Shown here in pieces: positions 43,296 to 51,977 of a stretch of DNA of 64,000 bases (positions are counted from its first letter, which is position 1; each line of letters opens with the position of its first letter). Below the pieces are notes generated by a model. That model had not been told where the DNA came from and made no database searches. It saw only the letters and a list, made by a program, of their open reading frames with translations. Made by a program: the position numbers and the translations under genes. This stretch comes from DATBJJ01 sp963750915 (GTDB taxonomy: Bacteria > Acidobacteriota > Vicinamibacteria > Vicinamibacterales > 2-12-FULL-66-21). Location: contig CAVVSF010000002.1 of assembly GCA_963750915.1 (NCBI GenBank), positions 558,001-622,000 on the forward strand, written 5' to 3'.

Positions 43296-45851
43296 ATGTC
43301 GTTCGTGCTGCGCATGTCCGTACGCGAGTTCAGGGCATCGTGGCGCCGCCTGCTGTTTTTCTTTCTGTGCGTCGCCGTCGGCGTCGGCGCGATCGTCGGG
43401 CTGCGCTCGGTGATCCAGAGCCTGCGCCTGGGGCTCGTCAGCGAGGCGAGGTCGATGATTGCCTCCGACGTCATCGTCCAGACCAACCGCGCATGGACGC
43501 CGGAGGTCAGGTCGCGCCTCGAAACGATTCTGGCGAGCGGCGGCGTCGTCGCCCGAACCGAGTCGATCGAGACGCCGACGATGGTGCGCGCCGACCGCGG
43601 CGCGGCGGCCGCCCGGATGGTCGAGCTCCGGGCCGTGGAAGCGGCCTTCCCGTTCTACGGTACGCTCGCGCTGGCCGATGGCCGGCCCTACGCGCATGCG
43701 ATGCTGGCGGGCCGCGGCACGCTGGTCGGCCCGGAGCTGCTGGCGCAGCTCGGCGTCGGCGTCGGCGACGCGCTGGTCATCGCCGGCCAGCCGTTCGAGA
43801 TTCGCGGCGTCATCGCCAGCGAACCCGGCCGGCGCATCGGCGCCTTCTCGCTCGGCGCCCGGGTCATCGTCGATCGCGCCGACCTCGATCGTACGGGCCT
43901 GCTCGGGTTCGGCAGCCGCGCCAGCTTTCAGCTGCTGCTGAAGGTTGAGGAGGGGGACGTCGATCGGCTGACACGCCGCGTCCGCCAGGAGCTGCGCGAC
44001 TCGTTCGTCGTCGCCCGCTCGTACCGGGCGCTCGAAGACGACATCGGCGAGGATCTCGAACGGGCCGAGAACTATCTCAGCCTGGTCGGCTTCGTCATCG
44101 TCGTGCTCGGCGGCATCGGCGTCTGGAGCGTCACGCGCGTCTTCGTGCGGCAGAAGATCAAGAGCGTCGCGATTCTCAAGTGTCTCGGCGCGACGACGGC
44201 GCAGGTGCTGGCGACCTACGTCGCGCAGATCGCGCTGCTTGGTCTTGCCGGCGGCTTGGTCGGCGTCCTCATCGCCGAGGCCGCCATGCGATCGATCCCG
44301 GCGTCGCTCGTGGCCGCGTTCGGCGGCGTCAGCTACGGCCTCACCACGTCGGCGATCGTGCAGGGAGTCGCCGTCGGCCTGCTCGTGTCGCTGCTGTTTG
44401 CCCTCGTCCCGCTGCTCGAAGTTCGCCGCGTCAAGCCGCTGCTGTTGCTGCGCGGGCAGGACATCGCCCTGGCGAACGTGCCGTGGCTCGCCCGCGTCGA
44501 CTGGCTGCAGGTGGCGACGGCGGTGCTGGTAACGGCCGGGCTCGTCGCCGTCGCAGCCTGGCAGGCGGGCTCGCTCCGCGCCGGCGCGCTGGTGTCCGGT
44601 GGTTTCGCCGTCGTCGCGCTGGTGCTGTACGGGGCGGCGTGGCTGCTCCTGAAAGTGACCGCGCCGCTGGCGCGAGTGCGCTGGTTTCCGCTGCGCCACG
44701 CCGTTCTCGGGCTGCGCCGGCCGGGCAACCAGACGCGTGTCATCCTGCTGTCGGTCGGTCTCGGCTGCTTCTTCGTGCTCGGCGTGCGGGCGCTGCAGCA
44801 GAACCTGATCGACGAAGCGGTGATCGACGTCCGGCAGGGCAGCGCCGACCTCTTCGTCATCGACATCCAGACCGATCAGGTCGATGGCGTCCGCGGCGTG
44901 CTGCAGTCGTGGCAGGGGAGCGGTAGCCCGGCGCGCGTCGTGCCGACGTTGCGGGCGCGGGTCACGGGCGTGCGCGGCCGCGAGCTGAATCTCGACGGCT
45001 ACGCCGACGTTCGCGGCCGCGGCTCGCTCGGCCGGGAGTACACGGTCACCTATCGTGCCGGCGTCGAGGAGAACGAGCGGCTCGTCGACGGTACTTTCTG
45101 GGACGGGCCGCTCCCGGCCGGCAGCAGCGACCTCGAAGTGTCAATCGAGGAGAGCATCCACGAGCGCTTCAGCATCAACGTCGGCGACCAGATGCGGTTC
45201 GACATCGCCGGCCGATCGTTCGACGCAAAAGTGACCAGCGTCCGCCACGTCGAGTGGGAGGATGCGCGCAGCGGCGGGTTCATGTTCGTCTTTCGTCCCG
45301 GCGTCCTCGAGCGGGCGCCGCACACTTTCGTGGCTTTCGTCCGCGGCCCCGAGGCGGCGGCCGATCGCGCCAAGCTGCAGTTCGATCTCGTCTCCCGCTT
45401 CCCGAACATCACGGCGATCGACGCCAGGGAAGTGCTGACGCGGCTGCGCACCATCGTCGACAACGTCGTCCTCGCGATCTCGGTGGTCGGCGGGATCGCG
45501 CTCGGCAGCGGCGTCCTGATCCTGATCGGCGCGGTGGCGATGACGCGCTTCCAGCGCACCTACGAGGCGGCGATCCTGCGCACGCTCGGCGCCAGCACGC
45601 GGCTGCTCGGCACGATGATCGCCCTGGAGTACTCGGCGCTCGGCCTGCTGGCCGGGCTGATCGGCGCGGCGGGCGCCCTCGGCCTGAGTTGGGCGGTGAC
45701 GAGGTTCCTCTTCGACATCGTCTGGCGGCCGGCGCCGTGGCTGCTGTCTGCCGGCGTCCTGCTGACCGTGGTGCTCGTCAGCGTGGTCGGCGTCGCGGCG
45801 AGCCTCGACGTCCTGCGGCGCAAACCGCTCGGCGCGCTGCGCACCGAGTAG
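43296..45851 (+). CDS. ybbP: FtsX-family ABC permease (YbbP-like)
   Basis: An 851-residue permease with ten hydrophobic segments. It starts MSFVLRMSVREFRASWRRLL, has a MacB-like periplasmic part, a first FtsX block (about 265-400), a central pair of helices, a second periplasmic part and a final FtsX block ending DVLRRKPLGALRTE. The 10-helix layout is that of YbbP. It forms a transporter with the ATPase just upstream. Confidence 0.9.
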   Translation: MSFVLRMSVREFRASWRRLLFFFLCVAVGVGAIVGLRSVIQSLRLGLVSEARSMIASDVIVQTNRAWTPEVRSRLETILASGGVVARTESIETPTMVRADRGAAAARMVELRAVEAAFPFYGTLALADGRPYAHAMLAGRGTLVGPELLAQLGVGVGDALVIAGQPFEIRGVIASEPGRRIGAFSLGARVIVDRADLDRTGLLGFGSRASFQLLLKVEEGDVDRLTRRVRQELRDSFVVARSYRALEDDIGEDLERAENYLSLVGFVIVVLGGIGVWSVTRVFVRQKIKSVAILKCLGATTAQVLATYVAQIALLGLAGGLVGVLIAEAAMRSIPASLVAAFGGVSYGLTTSAIVQGVAVGLLVSLLFALVPLLEVRRVKPLLLLRGQDIALANVPWLARVDWLQVATAVLVTAGLVAVAAWQAGSLRAGALVSGGFAVVALVLYGAAWLLLKVTAPLARVRWFPLRHAVLGLRRPGNQTRVILLSVGLGCFFVLGVRALQQNLIDEAVIDVRQGSADLFVIDIQTDQVDGVRGVLQSWQGSGSPARVVPTLRARVTGVRGRELNLDGYADVRGRGSLGREYTVTYRAGVEENERLVDGTFWDGPLPAGSSDLEVSIEESIHERFSINVGDQMRFDIAGRSFDAKVTSVRHVEWEDARSGGFMFVFRPGVLERAPHTFVAFVRGPEAAADRAKLQFDLVSRFPNITAIDAREVLTRLRTIVDNVVLAISVVGGIALGSGVLILIGAVAMTRFQRTYEAAILRTLGASTRLLGTMIALEYSALGLLAGLIGAAGALGLSWAVTRFLFDIVWRPAPWLLSAGVLLTVVLVSVVGVAASLDVLRRKPLGALRTE

Positions 45852-45910
45852 GCGCGGCGCCACCGGGCGGGGAGGCCAGTCGCGGGCGCCGGAACGAAGC
45901 GGGAATCTGA

Positions 45911-45916
45911 TAAAAT
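45911..45916 (+). promoter_or_regulatory. extended -10 box TGaTAAAAT
   Basis: TGATAAAAT (45908-45916) matches an extended -10 and sits 45 nt before the DksA-like ATG. The leader contains purine-rich GGGGGAGG. It lies within the AT-richest short stretch of this intergenic region. Confidence 0.45.
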
Positions 45917-45961
45917 CATGTTTTCCCGGGGGAGGCGAGAGAGGCGCCTGTGGAGAGAACC

Positions 45962-46315
45962 ATGGATCAGACCCAGTCCCCTTACAAGGAAGCCAAGGAC
46001 GCCCTGTTGCGCAAGCGAGGCGAGATCCTGGCGGCCGGCGGCGGCGTCAAGCCGCTGACGACCTCGGCGGAGAACAACTCCCGCCAGGGCGATCTGGCCG
46101 ATCAGGCGAGCGGCAACAACGAAGTCCACATCCAGCTCAAACTCAAACAGACGGACGCGAAAATCCTGCAGGCGATCGAGGAGGCGCTCTATCGGATGGA
46201 GAAGGGGACCTACGGCGTCTGCCGCGACTGCGGCGAGCCGATCGCCCCGGCGCGTCTCAACGCCATTCCCTGGACCCGCGTCTGCATCACCTGCAAGGAA
46301 AAACAAAGCACGTGA
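45962..46315 (+). CDS. TraR/DksA family zinc-finger protein
   Basis: About 117 residues: a helical N-terminal half and a C-terminal C4 zinc finger (CRDC about 87-90, CITC about 108-111) within GTYGVCRDCGEPIAPARL. DksA-like proteins bind the secondary channel of RNA polymerase and adjust transcription with ppGpp. The acidic tip residues seen in DksA are not evident, so it may be a smaller relative. GTG 45950 would add four residues; ATG 45962 has GGAGAG just upstream. Confidence 0.85.
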   Translation: MDQTQSPYKEAKDALLRKRGEILAAGGGVKPLTTSAENNSRQGDLADQASGNNEVHIQLKLKQTDAKILQAIEEALYRMEKGTYGVCRDCGEPIAPARLNAIPWTRVCITCKEKQST

Positions 46316-46830
46316 AAGCCACAGAGCTCCTCGACCTGCTGCGCCAGTTCCACAAGCACAAGCTGACGATGGTTCGTCGGCACGAGGCGGCGGCCCGCCA
46401 CGTCAGCGACTACGAGTTCAACAACACGTATCAGTACGTGATCGCGCGTGAAGACGTGCACGTGCGCTGGCTCGTCGACGCCATCACCGACATCGCATCG
46501 GGGATCGGCAAGACCGACCTCACGGGATTGATCGAGGAGGTGGCGGAGCCGACGCTCTCGGTCAGCGGCAAGGCGGCCGCGGCCCAGGCCGGCGTCATCG
46601 GCCAGGACCGCGACGCGGCGCAGGCGTTCGTCGACCACTGGCGGCCGCTCGTCGACGGCATGAACCACGCCCGCCATCGCACGATGCTCAACGTCATCCT
46701 CGGCGAGACGCTCGAGCACAAGCGCTTCTTCGAACAGGCGATTGCCGGCCGCACCGACCTCCTCGGCCGCCGCGCCGACGGCGCCGGCACCGGCGGCGGA
46801 GTCCTGCCGATTCGGTGGATCGAACAGTAG
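46312..46830 (+). CDS. conserved hypothetical helical protein, ferritin-like possibility
   Basis: A 172-residue, mostly helical protein. The order of acidic/His pairs (RHEAAARHVSDYEFNNTYQY, REDVHVRW, ILGETLEHKRFFEQA) resembles the four-helix ferritin/rubrerythrin pattern, but I could not match the exact E-x2-H ligands, so this is speculative. The GTG start overlaps the stop of the DksA-like gene (GTGA), and folK overlaps its 3' end by 16 bp, placing it in a tight three-gene operon. Confidence 0.6.
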   Translation: MKATELLDLLRQFHKHKLTMVRRHEAAARHVSDYEFNNTYQYVIAREDVHVRWLVDAITDIASGIGKTDLTGLIEEVAEPTLSVSGKAAAAQAGVIGQDRDAAQAFVDHWRPLVDGMNHARHRTMLNVILGETLEHKRFFEQAIAGRTDLLGRRADGAGTGGGVLPIRWIEQ

Positions 46831-47321
46831 ACCCGCAGCCCCGCCCGACGCCGGTCGCGATTGCGATCGGCAGCAACCTCGGTGACAGGCGGGCGGCAAT
46901 CGACTTCGCGATTGCCCGCCTGTCCCGCGAGTTCACCAGCCTCACGGTCTCGGATGCCGTCGAGACCGATCCTGAAGACGCTGACGGCGCGGCCATTCCC
47001 GACCATCCGCTCTACCTCAACGCCGTCGCCACCGGCGTGACGACGCTGACGCCGCGCGAAGTGCTGGACACACTGCTCGCGATCGAGCGCGACTTCGGTC
47101 GCGAGCGACCATTCGCCGGCGCGCCCCGCACGCTCGATCTCGATCTCATCCTGCAGGGCGACGCCATCCTCGACGAGCCGGGCCTGCGGCTGCCGCATCC
47201 GCGATTCCGTCAACGCTTCTTCGTCCTTGGACCGCTCGCCGAGATTGCGCCGGAGATGGTCGATCCGGTGAGTGGATTGCGGGTGGGGGAGCTGCTGCGG
47301 GATTTGCTTCGCAGTCGGTGA
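46815..47321 (+). CDS. folK: 2-amino-4-hydroxy-6-hydroxymethyldihydropteridine pyrophosphokinase
   Basis: A 168-residue enzyme of folate synthesis that transfers pyrophosphate from ATP to the hydroxymethyl pterin. The family motifs AIAIGSNLGDRRAAI (about 15-29), PLYLNAVATG, ERDFGRERPFAGAPRTLDLDLIL and LPHPRFRQRFFVLGPLAEIAP are complete. GTG 46815 overlaps the preceding gene by 16 bp. Other folate genes are not in the window. Confidence 0.93.
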   Translation: MDRTVDPQPRPTPVAIAIGSNLGDRRAAIDFAIARLSREFTSLTVSDAVETDPEDADGAAIPDHPLYLNAVATGVTTLTPREVLDTLLAIERDFGRERPFAGAPRTLDLDLILQGDAILDEPGLRLPHPRFRQRFFVLGPLAEIAPEMVDPVSGLRVGELLRDLLRSR

Positions 47322-47322
47322 C

Positions 47323-47356
47323 AAAAAAAGAGGCCCGGGATTGCTCCCGAGCCTCT
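47323..47356 (-). terminator. Rho-independent terminator for the minus-strand 159-aa gene
   Basis: Read on the minus strand, AGAGGCTCGGGA (47345-47356) pairs with TCCCGGGCCTCT (47329-47340) around GCAA and runs into TTTTTTT at 47323-47329. It lies directly downstream of the 159-residue protein gene and just after the convergent folK stop, so it may act both ways. Confidence 0.88.
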
Positions 47357-47375
47357 CTCTGAGTGTCGACTGGAC

Positions 47376-47855
47376 CTAGGTGGTCTTCTTGTAAACGGTC
47401 TTGCTCGGCCCGCGGCCGCCGGTCGACTCGACCGTGAGTGCGCCGCCGGTCACCGACCAGGTCTGCATCGTCTCGACGGGGGTGCCATCCTGGCCCGGAC
47501 GCTTGCTGGTGATGACCAGCTTCGCGCCGTCCCACTTCGCGACCGAAGTGATCTCGACCGTGCCACCGCGCCCCTGCTGGGTGTTCTTCGACTCGGTGCC
47601 ATCCAGCTTGTAGTTCTGGACGACCTTGTTCTCACCGAGCGTCCGCTCAACGGTCAGCGTGTCCGCCGTCTGCTTGATGGTCATCGGGCCGGCCATCATG
47701 CCGCGGCCGCCGCCACCGCCGCCGGCCGGCGCTGCCGCCGCCGGATCCGCTTCCGGCGCCCAGCTGCCGGAGAAGTCCGTCTTCGCCTGCGCGAATGCCA
47801 TGGTCGCCACCGCGAGAACTGCGGTTGCGATGATTCCAGTACGTGCCCGCTTCAT
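47376..47855 (-). CDS. exported protein of unknown function, 159 aa
   Basis: A signal peptide (to about residue 22, TMAFAQ) is followed by FSGSWAPEADP, a Gly-rich run and a beta-strand-rich part (IKQTADTLTVERTLGENKVVQNYKLDGTES..). This layout is like lipocalin-type domains seen in Acidobacteriota, but function is unknown. AAAGGAG lies 5 nt before the ATG. It is the last gene of the minus-strand efflux region, separated from the permease by about 106 bp, so it may have its own promoter. Confidence 0.7.
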   Translation of the reverse strand: MKRARTGIIATAVLAVATMAFAQAKTDFSGSWAPEADPAAAAPAGGGGGGRGMMAGPMTIKQTADTLTVERTLGENKVVQNYKLDGTESKNTQQGRGGTVEITSVAKWDGAKLVITSKRPGQDGTPVETMQTWSVTGGALTVESTGGRGPSKTVYKKTT

Positions 47856-47961
47856 GCTGACTCCTTTGATGAATGAGAATAGGGATCCCGTCGTGCTTCC
47901 GTCACCGCTGCAATGATGTCGTTGTCCTGCCACCAGCCTTGTGGCAATGCAAAACCGGCGC

Positions 47962-49176
47962 CTATTCGAACCGTAGCGCTTCGATAGGGTCGAGGCGCGC
48001 GGCCTTGCGCGCCGGGTAGAAGCCGAAGAAGACGCCAGTGGCGGCCGCGACGCCGAAGGCAATCGCGATCCAGTCGGCAGGAATCGACGTCGGCCACTGC
48101 CATATCCGCTCGATGCTCAGGGACAAGCCGAAGCCCATGGCTATGCCGATCAGCCCGCCGAAAAGGCTGATGACGATGGATTCGACGAGGAACTGCAGCA
48201 GGACGTCGCCGCCGCGGGCGCCGATCGCCATGCGCAGGCCGATCTCCCGTGTCCGCTCCGTGACGGAGACGAGCATGATGTTCATGATCCCGATGCCGCC
48301 GACGACGAGCGAGACGCCGGCGATGGCGGCCAGCAGCACCGTCATGGTCTTGGTCGTCTCGGTGCGGAGGCTGGCGATTTCCTCCTGGGTGCGAACCGTG
48401 AAGTCGTCAGGGTCGCCGGCCGCCAGCTTGTGGCGGATGCGGAGCGCCTCGCTGATGGCGAGGGCGACCGGCGCCGTTTCCGCGGTCTCGGACGAGACCG
48501 TGATGCTGTTGATGTGCTGGATGCCCTGCAGCTTCTTCTGCACCGTCGTGTAGGGCGCGAAAATCGTGTCGTCCTGGTCCTGGCCGAAGGCGCCCTGGCC
48601 CTTGGAAATCATCACGCCAATGACCTTGAACGGCTGGTTGCGGATGCGGATGATCTCGCCGGTCGGATCGACGTCCGGCCCGAAGAGCGTCTCGGCGACG
48701 AACGTGCCGAGCACGGCGACCTTGGCGGCGCTGCTGACGTCCTGCGGCGTGAAGAAATTGCCGTACTTGGTCGGCCAGCTGCGAATCTGCTGGAAGTCGA
48801 CGTCGACGCCCTGGACCTGCGTCGACCAGTTCTGGTTGCCGGCAATAACCTGCCCGCGCGAGTTGACGCCGGCCGAGACGTACTGAATGCCCGGCACCTG
48901 CCGCATCGCCGTGGCGTCTTCGGCCGTCAGCGAGCTGGACATCCCCTGGCCCTGGCGCACCCCGCCCTGCGTGAAGTTGCCGGCGTTGATGTTGATGGTG
49001 TTGGTGCCGGCCGACTTCACCTGTTCTTCGATCGTCGCCTGGGCGCCGCGGCCGAGGGCGACCATCGTGATGACGGCGCCGACGCCGATGATCATCCCGA
49101 GCATGGTGAGGACGGTGCGCATCTTGTTCCGGTTGAGCGCCTTGAGCGCGATCCGGAAGGTCATGAGAATGGACAT
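47962..49176 (-). CDS. MacB-type ABC transporter permease
   Basis: A 404-residue permease with four membrane helices: one N-terminal (MRTVLTMLGMIIGVGAVITM, about 20-40), a MacB periplasmic core domain, and three C-terminal FtsX helices. The end ARKAARLDPIEALRFE is typical of MacB. The ATPase is a separate gene directly upstream (9-bp gap), unlike E. coli MacB where both are fused. It probably forms a tripartite pump with the adaptor gene upstream and TolC. Confidence 0.9.
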   Translation of the reverse strand: MSILMTFRIALKALNRNKMRTVLTMLGMIIGVGAVITMVALGRGAQATIEEQVKSAGTNTININAGNFTQGGVRQGQGMSSSLTAEDATAMRQVPGIQYVSAGVNSRGQVIAGNQNWSTQVQGVDVDFQQIRSWPTKYGNFFTPQDVSSAAKVAVLGTFVAETLFGPDVDPTGEIIRIRNQPFKVIGVMISKGQGAFGQDQDDTIFAPYTTVQKKLQGIQHINSITVSSETAETAPVALAISEALRIRHKLAAGDPDDFTVRTQEEIASLRTETTKTMTVLLAAIAGVSLVVGGIGIMNIMLVSVTERTREIGLRMAIGARGGDVLLQFLVESIVISLFGGLIGIAMGFGLSLSIERIWQWPTSIPADWIAIAFGVAAATGVFFGFYPARKAARLDPIEALRFE

Positions 49177-49185
49177 GATGTTTTC

Positions 49186-49992
49186 CTAGACGACTCCGCC
49201 GTGATCCACGGCTGCGGCTTCAGCTGCGACCGGCGCGCGCTCGTCGATCTCGTCCGGCGGCGGCAGCGCCGCCAGCTCCTCGGCCGCATTGCGCCGCGTG
49301 GTGACTTTCTGATCGATCTGAATCTTGCCGTCGCGGAAGCGGATGAACCGCGTCCCGTGCTCGGCGATGTCCATCTCGTGCGTGATCAGGATGATCGTGA
49401 TGCCGCGCTCCTCATTCAGCTTCTGGAAGATGTCCATGACCTCGATGCTGGTCCGCGTGTCGAGGTTGCCGGTCGGCTCGTCGGCGAGGATGATCGACGG
49501 CTGCGTGATCAGCGATCGGGCGATGGCGACGCGCTGCTGCTGACCGCCCGACAGCTGATTGGGAAAATGGTGGTAGCGGTCGGCCAGACCGACAATCTTC
49601 AGTGCGTCCATTGCCCGCTGGTGCCGTTCCGCCGCCTTCATCTTGCTGCCGGCGCTGTAGAGCAGCGGCAGCTCGACGTTGTCGAGCGCGGTGGTCCGCG
49701 ACAGCAGGTTGAAGCCCTGGAACACGAAACCGATCTTCTGGTTGCGGACCAGCGCGAGCTCGTCCTTCGACATGCGCGAGACGTCGTTGCCGTCGAGGAT
49801 GTACTGGCCGCTGGTCGGCCGATCGAGGCAGCCAAGGATGTGCATGAGCGTCGACTTGCCGGAGCCCGACGGCCCGGTGATGGCGACGAACTCACCCTTC
49901 TCGACGTCCATGTCGGCGCCGCGCAGGGCGCGCACCGTCACTTCGCCGACGGTGTACGTCTTGACGAGATTACGAACGGAGATGACAGGCAT
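49186..49992 (-). CDS. MacB-type ABC transporter ATP-binding protein
   Basis: A 268-residue ATPase with Walker A GPSGSGKSTLMH (about 37-48), signature LSGGQQQRVAIARSL, Walker B SIILADEPTGNLD and FVFQGFNLLSRTTALDNV. The last 35 residues are an acidic tail. It is co-transcribed with the permease downstream and the adaptor upstream. A TTCGAA-type palindrome lies in the gap before it. Confidence 0.92.
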   Translation of the reverse strand: MPVISVRNLVKTYTVGEVTVRALRGADMDVEKGEFVAITGPSGSGKSTLMHILGCLDRPTSGQYILDGNDVSRMSKDELALVRNQKIGFVFQGFNLLSRTTALDNVELPLLYSAGSKMKAAERHQRAMDALKIVGLADRYHHFPNQLSGGQQQRVAIARSLITQPSIILADEPTGNLDTRTSIEVMDIFQKLNEERGITIILITHEMDIAEHGTRFIRFRDGKIQIDQKVTTRRNAAEELAALPPPDEIDERAPVAAEAAAVDHGGVV

Positions 49993-50010
49993 CTTTGTAA
50001 CTTCGCTGTG

Positions 50011-50051
50011 AACGTCGAACTTCGAACTTCGAAGTTCGAACTTTCTTCTAG
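50011..50051. repeat. TTCGAA palindromic repeat, copy 1
   Basis: TTCGAACTTCGAAGTTCGAA (50021-50040) is a perfect 20-bp palindrome. It is followed by CTTTCTTCTAG, whose CTAG contains the stop of the minus-strand adaptor gene. A longer relative is at 62211-62251. Confidence 0.8.
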
Positions 50052-51917
50052 AAGCCTCGGCCGCCGCCCCCGCCGCGGTTGCCGCCGCCGCCCGGGCCGC
50101 CGCCGCGCTGCGGACCCATCAGCGGGTTGCCGGCGCCCTGCTGGCCGGGCCGGTTCAAGGGCTCGAGGCCGGTCACGAAGTTGACGACGATTTCCTGCCC
50201 TTCCTTGATGTCGCCTTCGATTAGCTCGGTGTTGGTGCCATCGGTGACGCCGAGGCGGACCGGCACCGAGCGCAGCTGCTTGTTCTCGAAGATCCAGGCG
50301 CGGCCGCGGGTCTCGACGGTCTGCAGCGGCGCGAACAGCGAGTCGATGGTCGTCGCGCCGCTGTTGACGCTGTCGCCGGCGGTGACGTTGCCCGTGATGC
50401 CTCGCCGCATGTCGCGGCCGACGAGCTGGCCCTGGCCCGGCGCGCCCGGTCCGCCCGGTGCCTGACCCGCCTGCCCCTGATTGCGGCCGCCGCCGTCCCG
50501 GCCCTGGCCGCCCGGCCCGCCGCGGCCGCCGCCCTGGGCCATGCGCTCCTCAAAGCGGGCGCGCTCTTCCGGCGTCATCGACGCCATGCGCTCTTCCATC
50601 CGCTTGCGGCGCTCTTCCGGCGTCATGTTCGGATCGAAGCCGCCGCGACCGCCGCCGCGGCCGCCTTCACCGCGGGCCGTCGCTTCACCGTTGCCGCGAT
50701 CGCCGCCGCCGCGCGCTTCCGCGCCCTCGGGACGTCCCTGCGGCCGCGCCTGCGCTGACGGTGCCGGCGCAGGCGCCGCGCCTGCCGGCGCGCCCGCCGC
50801 GCGGAGCCGCGCCCGGCTGCGCGCCGCCCGGCTGCGCCGCACCCGGCTGTCCGCCGCCGGCGCCCTCGCGCCCGCGTCCGCCGCCCTCGCGGCCGCCCGC
50901 CATGCCGCGGCCTGCGCCGCGCTGCGCTTCCGGCGGCACCGGCTGGTTCAACACCTGGAACATCTGCTCGGTCGGACGGAACCGCACCGCCGCCGACGGC
51001 AGGCGCAGCACGTTGTTGCGCCGCGCCACCTCGATGTTGACGTTTGCCGTCATGCCCGGCTTCAGTTTCAGCTGCGGGTTCGGCACCTGGATGACGGTCG
51101 AGTAGACGACGACGTTCTGCACCACCGTCGGCTGCAGCCGGACCTGTTCGACCGTGCCGGGGAAGACGTCGCTCGGGAAGGCGTCGACGCGGAACGTGAC
51201 GTGCTGTCCCGGGCGCATCCGGCCGACGTCCGACTCGTCGATGTTCGCCAGCACCTGCATCTTCGTCAGGTCCGCCGCGAGCGAGTAGAGCACCGGCGCG
51301 TTCATGCTCGAGGCGACGGTCTGGCCCGGCTCGACATTGCGCGAGATGATGATGCCGTCGATCGGCGCCTTGATCACGGTGTAGCCGAGGTTGACACGGG
51401 CCTGGTTGAGCGCCGCCTGCGACTGCTTGAGGCTCGCCTCCGACGACCGGATCTGCGCTTCCGCGCTCTTGACCGCGATCTCGGTGGCTTCGAGCTCGGT
51501 TCGCGGCACCAGCTCCTTCGCGAACATCTGCTTGGCGCGGTCGAACTTCTGCGCCGCGTCGACCAGCCCCACCTTCAGCCGCTCGAGATCCGCCTGCGCC
51601 CGGACGACATTCGCTTCCTGGGATTCGATCTGGACCTGCAGGATCGAGGGATCGAGGCGGGCGAGGATCTGGTCCTTGCGCACGATCTGGTTGAAGTCGG
51701 CGTAGAGATCCTGGATGACGCCCGACACCTGCGTGCCGACGTCGACCTTGGTCACGGCCTCGAGCGTTCCGGTCGCCTGGACGAGCTCCACTACGTCGCC
51801 GCGGCTCACGGGCAGCGACGTCACCGTCGGTTCAGGACGATTGTTCCTGGCATAGTACGCCCAGCCCGCGGTCCCGAGCGCGGCGACAATGACAACGAAG
51901 GCGATGAATTTTTTCAT
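50048..51917 (-). pseudogene. MacA/HlyD-type periplasmic adaptor with long low-complexity insert, frameshifted
   Basis: The N-terminal part is a normal adaptor: membrane anchor, biotinyl-lipoyl half motifs (VGTQVSGVIQDLYADFNQIV, YTVIKAPIDGIIISRNVEPG), a coiled coil and a beta-barrel domain. After about residue 330 comes a Gly/Arg/Pro-rich insert, inside which the frame shifts (near 50780-50830). After skipping one base it continues with two MTPEER helices and a typical C-terminal domain (AWIFENKQLRSVPVRLGVTD). The repaired length is about 622 residues, far above the usual 400. It ends GGGRGF. Probably intact in the cell. Confidence 0.8.
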
Positions 51918-51977
51918 GATGTCGAGTCCGTTTCGATCCCTGACCTGCCAGCCGGCTCCGCCGGCGTCTGCGCCCTG

